From Pectinophora gossypiella (taxonomy: Eukaryota; Arthropoda; Insecta; Lepidoptera; Gelechiidae): DNA of 64,000 nucleotides. Numbering within the stretch: the first letter of the stretch is position 1; each line of letters begins with the position of its first letter. The notes under the pieces were generated by a model. It was not told the origin of the DNA, made no database searches, and saw only the letters and a program-made list of their open reading frames with translations. The translations under genes were made by a program, and so were the position numbers. Location of the stretch: NCBI RefSeq assembly GCF_024362695.1, contig NC_065406.1:13950001-14014000 (forward strand), in the 5' to 3' direction. Positions 48,401 to 60,400 of the stretch are shown here, piece by piece.

Positions 48401-51400
48401 TTCCTTTTCGGCGGATAAGAAAATGACAGGTGTAACAAAATAAAATTAGGATATGTCTGCGGGGCAATTGCGCACTAATTTTTATATACGTAAATGTCAA
48501 ATTGTAATATTGCGGTTTTAAATGAATTGCTTTAGATGCTCTGGTTGTCGCTTACGTAATTGTATTCTATCATTTTGGAGAGGAAATACAGCATCATTTA
48601 TAACACCATACTTTATTAAAATCCTATTATAATTATGACGTTTTGATACGTTTTTCTGTCTAAGTGCGACCTTTCCGTGTTTATGATTATGAAGGGGTAC
48701 CAAGTACTATAATATGCTGTAATGCTACTTAAGATAACATAACACCACATAACATAGTATCACGCCTGTATGTCCTTAAGCGTAGACAGAAGTGTATAGC
48801 ATATACACCCCACTCAGATTATTAGATCTAACTGGGAGTGAAGAGTGATGCCTCCTAACACAGACTTTGTAGTTTAAAAGGAGTCATCATCATAACTGTA
48901 ACTGTCATTGTAACTGTTTTAATTAATAAAGACATTTCATTTCCACTTCTCACTAGCTATTTTTAAGTCCCAAGTAATAGGGGGCGAGCTTATACTCAAC
49001 TTAAGACGTTACCAAATAATGACACAAGACATACCTAGAGTCTGGCGATCTTGTTTGCAATTTGTATTCAAACTAAACATTGCCACCATCACCTCCCTAG
49101 CATTATTCCGTTTTTCACAGGGTCTGCTTACCTAATCTGAAGGGCTTTTTACAGAAGCGACTGCCTGTCTGACCTTCCAACCTGCGAAGGGAAAACCAGC
49201 AATACAGTTTAAGGTCATATGACCTATTTGATATATACCTCCGAGAAGCGTTTAGAAGATCTTGACGTAAAACGCCAAATACGGAAGACTCGACAGAAGC
49301 CCTCCTACAACTATACGTTTAATTCTGCTGGCCAGTTATTCTGTGCGCCATGTGGCCGAACCTTCAAATCGAAGTTCGGTTTTGCTAACCACATTAGAGC
49401 CTATCATAAAAACGACCTGGGATAGACATTTAGGAGTCGCCGTCGCCGGACACGGCTTGGACGCGATGATGATGGGGGGGAATTATTCCTCACGATGTTT
49501 TCTTTCACCACTGAGCACGTAATAACCATTTATGATCCAAACATGAATTCGACAATCATTGGTTTACGCCTGTGCTGGATTCGAATCAGCGACCTCAAAG
49601 TGAGAGGCAAGCGTTCTACCAACTGGGATACCACGGCTCTTCAAACTAAATATTGTATAAAAATAAAATCAACCGACTTAATCTCTTCACTAAGTGTAGT
49701 ATCTATTAAGTACCAAAACCATTCGTTACCACATAGTAGCAAGTAAGTTATATTTAGCAATGTTATAACATGATTGGGCGCAATGATTTGTCTGTAGTGG
49801 GCGGGATTTATGGCCAGATCGCTCTGCTAGATGGGCTCGCGCCGTCTGACCAATTTAAGTAATCTTTTGTTGTTAGATACGACCTCAATTGCGTATTATG
49901 TTTCTCATATGAGCATATAAAGGGATAGGCTAAGATCGCACCTATTCAACAGGGTTAGGTGGGAAGTCGCCTACATAACATCGGGCCTGTTGACGAGTTT
50001 ACACTTTTTTAAGTTTTTGTAGTCTATCCGCCTGCATTTATGTCTCCATTGTCCGTGCTTCGGAAGGCACCTTAAGCCGTTGGTCCCTGTTACTATTTAC
50101 TGATGTAAGTGAATATCGTTACATGAGACATGTCAGGGGTTTGGCGGCTCAATCATAACCCTGATACCAGGGTTGATGGGGCTGGTATTCCACCTCACAA
50201 CCCACACGATAAGAAGAAGAAGATCAAATTGTTAGCAAAGAAATATGAGACCACAAAACTTGGTAATTTAATTCGACGTATTCCCGTTTCGGAAAAGTCC
50301 CTGTGTGACAAGGTAATTTGGTAGGGTACGTATTTGAATATCTAAAATTGAAATACTTTACGTAAAAATACCTACGTTCAGAATCCCTAAAATCATTATA
50401 CCTAATGGTTTTTCTAATTAAATTCAAAATACCGCAAGTTTAAAATGTCAAATGGATTATGCTACCTAAGTTCATAAAGCTAAAACTTGAAATATCTACG
50501 TTTAAAATCCCTTAAATTGATGTACCCCAAAGTTTATTGACCTAAATTCAAAATACTGTTAGTATGTGAAGATCAAAAGGTATAAGCAAAAAGAAACACG
50601 ACCTATTACAGTATTAAATTTTAATCAACATAATGGTTATCAAAAATAAAAGTGTAATTTTCTACCACTAGTGGTTGACTAACAACTGACACAAAATATC
50701 GAAAACATAAACAAAGAGACAATTTTATAAGTCCACCCTCTTTTTTGCTCGCGGCGCCCGAACTACTATTTAAGAAAAACGCTCACGAGTGATGCATCAT
50801 TTAGGTATTTTGACCACTGGGTATTTTAAACGTTGGTGTTATAACTGTAGATATTTTATTACATTAGACATTTAGTCCATTAGTTTTTTTAAACTTAGGT
50901 ATTTTATAAGTCGGCGTTATAAGCTAAGGTATTATAAACCATTAGGTATAATGATTTTAGGGATTCTGAACGTAGGTATTTTTACGTAAAGTATTTCAAT
51001 TTTAGATATTCAAATACGTACCCAATTTGGTAGGATAATGGTGTCGTACCCCGTCGGACAGGGAGTTATGCTAATGTGATTATTTCACATAAATAAGGGT
51101 GTATTGTTTATGGTTCTTCTTCTTCTTCTTGTCGTTTCGATGGCATTCAGATTTCTTCAGCCCAGTATTCCGCCACTCGAACAGCATCCTCGGTGGCACT
51201 CATCAGCCCCTCTCGCGTGCAAGTATCCGGGCACGCAGGGCAAGTTATCAGATGAGCCATAGTCTGTGGCGTAACACCATTTTTATGGTTAATCTGGATG
51301 ATCTGTATGTGTAGAGAGATTGTCTGAAAAGTATGTGGAAACACTCCAAACAAGATTTTCTTTCCATTATTCAGTATTGGAATAAGTTGGATTCACCAAC

Positions 51401-54400
51401 AAACATAATATAAATGGATTTACAATGATATTTAAGTATTGTATTTAATGGATTTTTGTTTTGTAACACTCACTGTGGAGGAGTATGCTCGATACACCCT
51501 CCGGCTGATCGAGGGGAGGCCTGGGCCTAGCTACGGAACGTATATGTATAGGCCATTAATGTGCTTGTATGTTTGTTAACACGCATTCGTGCTTAGGCAA
51601 ACTCATAGAGAGAAAATCTAAAAAGTCTTGACTCACGCTTCACCCAGCTTTATCTCTTAGAACAACGTGATAGGTGAGCCTTATCGCCTGGCAAGTATCA
51701 TTCGGATCTGGTAAATTAGTAAGCAATTTCGTAATTTGTAATTACTCAATTTCTTTAAACTTCGTATCAAAATTAGCTGGAGTTTATCTTCTTATTGCTT
51801 GTCCACCCCTATAAAGACTAAAGAGTACAGGCGTGAAATATTTGCCGTATTTTGCATGTAATAACCCTCATTTTACTTCACCGCAGTCGGGTAGATGTCC
51901 TATATACACCCACTACACAACCTGCCCTTAATTAACTGGAGGGAATATGGAGCATACCCGCAGCGTTGTGCTCCAGTGCAAGTTGGTGGAGGCGTTTGGG
52001 CTCGGAACCAACGGCTAAACGTGCGTTCCGAAGCACGGAATCATCTTACTTTTAAAACAATCTGGTATTCAGCTTGCAAAGTCCTAGCCAAACAAAGGGC
52101 AGTCACAAATTTCGACAGTGAACCCTTTGGAAATCGAACCTGGACCCCCAGATCGTGCGTCCAATGCTCTAATCACTAGTCCACTGGGGCTGATAATTTT
52201 GCATGACTACAAGAACCTAAGCAAGGCAACTTGCTGTCCGCCCTAGTAAGCTAAGCAGCCAGGGCGTTATTTTTATTCCCGCTATTTACGGCGCGATGAC
52301 GTCAAAAAGGTGGACCTTTACAGAAGGCCGGCTGGCTTTTAAATTCCTTCACGGGTCGTATTGTTTTAGCATATTATGTCGAGTGGTTGTGGTGCATACG
52401 TATTATACAAGGTGTTAGTGACATCATAACGAAAACTTTGAGGGATGATTCACACCATGATTCTTCGGAGTTGATGTCAAGTGTGATTTTTCATCGCATA
52501 ATTCATGATATTTTTTAGTTTTCTTAAATTATTTTCAATTCTATATTTTTGCGATGGGAAATTCCTCTTGATTATAACTCAGAATAAGGCTTTCCGTGTT
52601 TACCTTGTTCGGCGATTGCGTGACTTACATCGTAGTGTCACGGGCCACGGGTTCGAGTCCGGACGCGGGCTCTAAATCACAGATTAGTTAGTACATTTCT
52701 AGGGTTGATGATTCGGTCGGCCATTGACCTCACAACTCCCTCGAGAGAAGATTAAAAATGCAATTTTGTTTCATGTTTCGTCAAAATATTAGCTGACAAA
52801 AGCGCCCCAGCTTCCAATTCCAAATTCCTCGGCTGCTTCGTGCCTAGACTCCAAACGTTGACGAACCTTAGAATGTTTTCAATAAAGGCAAAATGCTTTT
52901 AACACTGGCCTTAACATAAAGAAGCACGTAACTGGTTCCTAAAATTTCATAGGTACGAAAATATTATTTGAAATTCTCAGTCAACTTTATTACGCCTTAA
53001 AGTCTTGCTTTTTTCTATCCTATCTTTTTTTTATTGAATGGTACGTGGCGTTATTGTCGTCTATAAAAATGTTACAGGTAGTTATGAGATAACTGACAAG
53101 GGATTTTACGTTATGATGTATGATTTTATGGATTCCTTCTGATATAAATATAACGACTACTCCGGGCGCTATTCCTCGCGTCAGACAGAGTACTGCGGGG
53201 CGGAAGGCAAGAGGGTAAAACACTGTACTATTTTTCCCTAAAATAGTATAGAGAATACTATACTATTTTGTATGACAAGAGCGTGGCTCTTAAATTAGTG
53301 ATGATGATGATAAATATACAGAACTGTGTAATCATGATTAATGACAGTTACCAAACCATCATCTATAAACGCCTACCCGTTAGATAGTATTTTATCCTTC
53401 AGACAATTCCTGCGATTTCCTCAGCACGGGTATCTATATAATCAAATGCATTTATTGTGTAACTATAGGTTAACAAAAAGCAGGCCTTATGCTAATAGTA
53501 TTGTTAGATAGAAGCGAATCGATCGACATAATATCGACTGATACATTACTATGCTCATAAACGTCACAACACTAGCTTACGTACTTTGACAGATCTTATC
53601 CTTACCGCGCATTTGAGACGATTGTAAAATGTTATCTTATTGAAATATAATCACTAATTGTATTGAACTGGTCGTTTTGTTTGATAGTATGCATACATCC
53701 TCTATAGTTTACCTTTTCAGGTGTATAATATATATTCACATAAAATAATAATTAATGTCTTACCTGGTCCAACGCCTGTCAGTGGCTGTGCAACGGGGCA
53801 ATGCCGCTAGTGTAATGGGTTCGTTTGGACCAGGTCAGAATCAGAACACTTAAACGCGTAGTTGGACGTGACGAAGTTACGTATGTTACTGATTATGTGA
53901 CAAATTGTATTATTATAATAAAATTGTGACCTGTCTATATTATTTAGTATTACAAAATATTACAAAATTATAACATTTCCAATAAATACTCATGAAATAA
54001 TTAATAATATACATACACATATATACATGATATACTATTGGGTTAGGCAGAGACCACGGAATTCCACTTACTACGATCCTGACTCACCATACAATTCAAA
54101 ACAATTTTATTTTAATTCTCATTCGAACAATTTAAAAGTTTGCACGGCCGTGGGTATTGACTTGTTGTAATTTTATTTGCGCAGGAGTCTTTATATGAGT
54201 CCAATTTGATATCCCGTACGGTCGTAAAACATTTAAACTGTTGACCGCCCCGGGAGTCGAACCTTGACCTCGGGAGAGTGCGGCCATGCGGCGATGAGGG
54301 GGAGTATAAATAAATGTCGCTGATTGAATTGAATGTCTTACCGACGAACGCGGGCGGTGGGGTGTTCCAAATGGAAATAATTTTAAAGACCGAGGTCTGT

Positions 54401-57400
54401 AGACCTGAATCAACGTTCTGCAAAGAAATTAAAAAAAAATAATGTGGTAGAATTTTTACCCATAATGAAACAAGCGTGTAGTACGTTCGAGGTTTAGTGG
54501 CAGAAAATTCAGAAACAGAATGTGATTTTCCTATAATGCCCTTAAGAGGTTCTCACTATAACATGACGATATGGTGAACTATATAGACATGACAATGAAA
54601 TAATTTCACATGGACCCGGTGGTGTAATGGTTAACACGCTCGTCCTGGACTAGGATTAAGTTCAAGTCCCGTCTGACCAGATGTTTTTGATTTACATTTT
54701 CTCTTTGTGTATAGAAATAGGTTACCCAGCATTTTCAGCGCATGAAAAGTTTCACAATGAAAACATTATTCGTTAAAAAAATGTTTTAAACAAAATTGTT
54801 TACCACATCGTCCCTTAAGGGACAGTGATCCGTTGTCGTTTATTGAATCATGACTAATTCAATTTATTTACCGATTGTGCAATGTGCGTGAGAATTAATT
54901 GTTTACGAATACTATTAGAACGTTTTACACACAAAATAAATGTGGGAAAGTTCTAATGGGTTCCTCATTTGAATAGGTATTTTGTTATTTTAATTTCCTG
55001 GCTTTGTATGAAAGGGAACTATTATTGCTGTTTAACATTTACTGACATTTCGCATTTATTATTATATTCGCAAATGTCAAATTCTCTAGGCTTAAGTGGA
55101 GATGGGCGGGATTTGGCAAGACGGGAAGACAAAAGACTGTTACTGAATGGTGGCCAAGGGACGGTATGCGATATCGAGGCAGACCACCAGCCCGATGGTC
55201 GGAATCGGAAGTTGCGGACGACTTCGAAAAGTGCAAAAAAAATCTATGCGATTGACAAAAGGTGACAATGTCAATCCCACATATTTTTAGCACTATCACT
55301 TTCGTTTTGCGTAATCGATTACAACTTGGCTAAGGTCCAGGTCCAGCAAAAAGCATATGCTCCTATTTTATATAATGTAGATATACCTAAATGAAACATT
55401 ACGGGTTTGGATTTATTTTCGAAATACTATGACCGGCATATTACAAGTGCTATTTCGACTAGAATTACACTGACACTTAACGAAACGAGATACCCTTCCG
55501 TGTAATATTACTATAGACCGAATCATATTACTCCGTATTGCGTCTCACTACGTCTATACGAAATAAAAGTATTACCTATATGAACAGGGTAGATAGTAAG
55601 AATTATGACTATTATTAGTTTATTGCCGTCTAACGAGTAAGTGCGAGCGAGACAGATGGTCCTTCTTAGCAGTTTACTGCCATTTAAGAGAGATATTACA
55701 TCTATCCAACATTCGTCAATCATGATTTAGGTTTAAAACAAAAATCGATCTTATTATTACTGCTCTGCGATCGTTATTTGTAGGTTCGTATGCTGATTGA
55801 CGGAATACCGTGGGAATACCATGGTCAAACCACGATCACACCATAGACAATTAGCGCCAACGGAAGCAATCAGCATACGACTCTACAAATAACGATCACA
55901 ATGCAATATTAATAAGGTCGATTTTTATAATCGTCGTCGTGTATAATTTGTATATGACGTGATCGTGGTTTTACCTTGGTATTCCCACGGTATTCGGTCA
56001 ATCAGCATACGAACCTACAAATAACGATCGCAGTGTAGTAATAATAAGGTCGATTTTTGTTTGAATAAAAGTCGTGATTGATGAATGATTGGTGGATAAA
56101 TATAATACCTCTCTAAGACTAAAGTAAGAGCGAGAAGAGGTGAGGTCTGCACGCGATACGAATCGGTGCAAGGTGGAGGGTCACCGTTCTATACGTAGCA
56201 TTTATCGTTTAGTCTATGAGTACGTTTCAAAAGTGGCTGTATGTTACTATTTGGTGACTTTTGACCGCTGACTATAGTCACTATGGAATACATTTGTCAA
56301 TATTCTCTAATGAGCTAACAGGTAAGAAGGAAATATAAACGTACAAAATATTCCAGATTGATATGTGAGCAAGGAATTGAATTCACAGATCTTTCAAATA
56401 AGAGTCCATTTATCTTCGTTGTCGAAATGGCGATTTCATTTCACGAATTTATCGTTCATCTTTCATGGAGTCAGACAGGTTTTACAAGATTGATTCAACT
56501 TGGAAAATATATTGGGTATATTATTAAATAAAGTAAGAGGTTTATGTTACGCATATATAAATAATGATGTTTAGCAAATAAACACGTTAGACTTAAATGC
56601 CTAGGCGCGTTTTCCTTTCAATAAATAGCCTTAGCCTTTCCATTATGAATAAAATTTTCTTTACAACGTTTATATTTTATGTAATCCTTGTTGTTCCTCC
56701 ATCCCGCATCTGAATATACTATCAATACTTCCTGTCTCTGGTCGCCTGGAAGAAATTGCTGCAGAGCGATAAGGCCGCAAATAGTGTTGTAATCTTTCTT
56801 GTATCAGAAATCAGAATCATTTATTCAACGTAATTATCATGGATAAACTTGTTGAAGGTCAATGTAACATTTTTGAATTTACGTCATTTCGCAAGGTGTT
56901 ATGGCTGAGGAGAAGAAATGACAAGAAACTGCAACAGCAAAACATCTTTTAAATCAATGATGGTACATTACAAGTTATTTATAACTAGAGGAGTGTACTT
57001 ATGTTATAATAAAATGTTTCGTGTATGTGTGTGCAATATACTACTTGATTTATTATAAACTTCATATGTTTTAGTATCTATTCGTGAATTGAATTTTATC
57101 TTCAGCCACTCTTTTTAGAATACTTCTAAGTATGTACGTACAAGTAACTTTTGAACGCGAAAAATTTTAATTTAGTAACCGCTCCCGACTAAAACTTCAA
57201 TCTATAGGTACAACTGAGCAACGAGCCCCACATTTAAATATTTTAAACACGTGGAAAGTTCAGCAATAATAACCTAGCACACATAGCCAAGCAGTACTTT
57301 CCTAACCTTGGAAGTCTCGTTTCGTGGTCAAAGCACACCTCAGACTTGCTCGAGTGTATAATTACACCGTCTACCACTCAGCTTAGAGCCCCATCAACAC

Positions 57401-60400
57401 CAACTTGCATCGTTACACAACGTTTATGACGATCGTAACCACAAATTAAAGGCATTATCACTCATTATCATAATAAAAGCACGCGGATCGCCATAAGCGA
57501 GGAATTAATACGATTACGCGTCTGTTTGTACAGATGCGTCGGAAGTTTAACCTGGATTAGTTCGCTCTTGTTATTGTAAATAGAAATCATAAAGGTTAGA
57601 AAAAGTAGTCTTTGGTAGTCAAAAACATCGAATCACGACAATCTTTGTGGTCCCTGTTAATAAAATTGAAATGAAAGTAGTCCATAGTCAAAAAAGATTG
57701 GGAACCCCTGCATTAGCGAGTCTAATCTGTTGTTTGCTTTGTTGCAGTCGAAAGCCCTCGGTCGCGTGCTGTTTGACCAAGTATGCAGGCAGCTACACTT
57801 GCTGGAGGCCGATTACTTTGGCTTGGAGTACCAGGACAGCAACGGTACTAAGGTTGGTACACTTTTTCTTTCCTGGATCCTAAACATAGCTCGTTTACGC
57901 AACACACAAAATAAATTGTTATTTCTTAAATAGTTTACAATACACTGGTTTGATTCAATGCATCCACATGATGATTCATGTATTTCACAAATTACATACA
58001 TTTTATGTATATCGTCCATCCGAAACAAAACTCACTAACTGCATTATATATACGTATATTTTAAAATAATAAGGCTCGCGTTAGACCACTATCTTACCTG
58101 ATGGTAAGTGACAATGTGGTCTAGTGTGGATCACGCTTACCTATCAAATTCCTATTCACTCTAGCCTTCTGTCTAGATTTCCTATTCACTCCAGATTTCC
58201 CTTATGTCTTATGATTTTATTTATTTATTTTCATGGGAAAACAAACTATTGTACGTGATATGTCAACTTTAGGTGTAGGATATTTCCACGTATTAATTTC
58301 CAATGTCGTAAAGTGTGTTGAAAAAGTTTTGTAACAAATAACTCTAAAGAGTCAAGTTATATTTTCCACACAATCGAGCATCTACGCGTGTGTAATAAAG
58401 TACTTTTTTCTTCCCAGTACTGGCTGGACGTGGAGAAGGCGATGTGCCTTCAAGTGGAGCTGTCAATGTTGGAGCCGACGCTCAGATTCTGCGTCAAGTT
58501 CTACACGCCCGACCCTGCCAGGTTGGAAGAGGAGTTCACTCGGTACCTGTTCTGCTTGCAAGTGAAGCGGGACTTAGCACAGGGCTGCATACAGTGCAAT
58601 GAGAACACTGCTGCGCTCATGGCCAGCTACATCGTGCAAGGTGAGCTCGCAATGTTGTACCACATTCTGTGTTTATCGGACAATTCATTCGGTACGTGTT
58701 CTGCTGACTAGTGAAGCGAGACATAGCACAGAGCTGCAAACAGTGCAATGTCTACACGGCTGGGCTCATGGTCAGCTACATCGTGCAAAATGAGCTCGCA
58801 ATGTTCTAGAGCATTCTGTGTTCATAGGACAGTTTACTCGGTACCCGGTTTACTTTGAAACCATGTCATATTAACTTCTTGACACATTAAACCGTAAGTC
58901 TCATTAAATGTCAAATATGATAGTGCGACAGGGTTCCAAAGTGGGTACATGATATTGCTCATGACTGTAAGTGAAGCGGGACCAGGCCACATAGTTCAAG
59001 GTAACCATCTGTTATTATTTCGTTACAGAAACGTCTGGCTGTCTATCGACAATCATAGCATATTTCTCCCGAACCTAGTGAACGATTACTGTAATATATC
59101 TATCTGTATTTATTTCATAACTCTGTATTTATATTGGACTAGCGACCCGCCCCGGCTTCGCTCGGGTGCAATGCTGAGGATAAAATGAAATTATTTACAA
59201 CATCACATTAAAAACCTCAAAAATAACAGTACTTCTCCACTATTTAATGGATGTTATTAGACATACAAAACCTTCCTCTTGAATCACTCTATCTATTAAA
59301 AAAAAACCGCATCAAAATCTGTTGTGTAGTTTTAAAGATTTAAGCGTACATAAGGATATAGGGACAGAGAAAGCGATTTTGTTTTATATTATGTAATGAT
59401 AGTGATGTATAACGCAAATAAGAGTATTCTGATTATGGGACGCGAATTAGAAGATTAAAAAAGTTAACTTGTCAAATACAATTCTTAAATGATATATTCA
59501 GAAAATAAACGCAAGTCGCGTATGTATAGTTTAAGAAAATAACAAGTGAAGTGACAAATAACATACTAGAGGTAATATTATAATTATATTATGTGAGGTG
59601 AGGTATAATGTATACAGTAGTGACTATAAGTATGAATAATTTAAGCAGTTGCGGCGGGCGTCCTTTGGGAGTCCACGGTAAATTCCATTGCGAATAAATG
59701 ATGAATTAGCGGCAGACCGCGCTTGCCTTGTACACCGTTAGAGCTCCGGTTTATCATTACGTGGTAATACGGATCAGCGGTGAAGAAAAACATTGTGAGG
59801 AAACTCACATTCGCGAGCAATTTGTTTCGGAGGTTTGTGACCTAACCTGTATTCGGCTGGTTTTCCCTTCGCGGGTTGGAAGGTCAGACAGACAATCGCA
59901 TCTGTAAAAAACTACAGGTTAGGTAACTGGTACGCTAATCTGCTACTATAAAAATGTACACTTCAAGTCTAATTAGTTTGTTTTATTGTCCAGCGGAGTG
60001 CGGTGACTTCGTGCCCGAGGACTACCCGGACCACACGTACCTGAGTGGCTACAAGTTCTTCCCCGGACAGGACTCCGAGAGCGAGCGTCGGATCATGGAA
60101 AACCATAAGAAACACATGTAAGTGTCATAGTGCAACCGCGAGTGCTATACCGCCTCTTAGGTAGCGACAGACGTACGGGGGAGGGAAAGCGAAACCACGA
60201 AATAAGGTATCGGCGCTAGCGCCTTTCAATACATTTGAGGCAAATGTTGAATTATGACATCGCTATGAATATTATTGAAGGCGTTGTCTTATTCCGTGAT
60301 GGGCAAATAAATAATTACACAACACAAGACAACGATATTGTACAATCTCAAGCATCAACACACAATTTCAACTCAACTCAACTTTTTCTCCATAAGGTTG

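Larger units (their letters stand above)
31944..57747 (+). other. Cdep intron 2 (25.8 kb)
   Basis: No nested gene could be supported on either strand. Longest open stretches are short and fall in repeats or show no domain. Recognised elements are listed separately; the stretches between them (for example 32000-33000, 35930-36300, 41000-41700, 46150-47050) are AT-rich with nothing I can name. Confidence 0.6.

Noticed and set aside
49219..49425. Host C2H2 zinc-finger gene
   Set aside because: A single finger at the extreme C-terminus, embedded in a SINE and followed by LINE-like 3' sequence.
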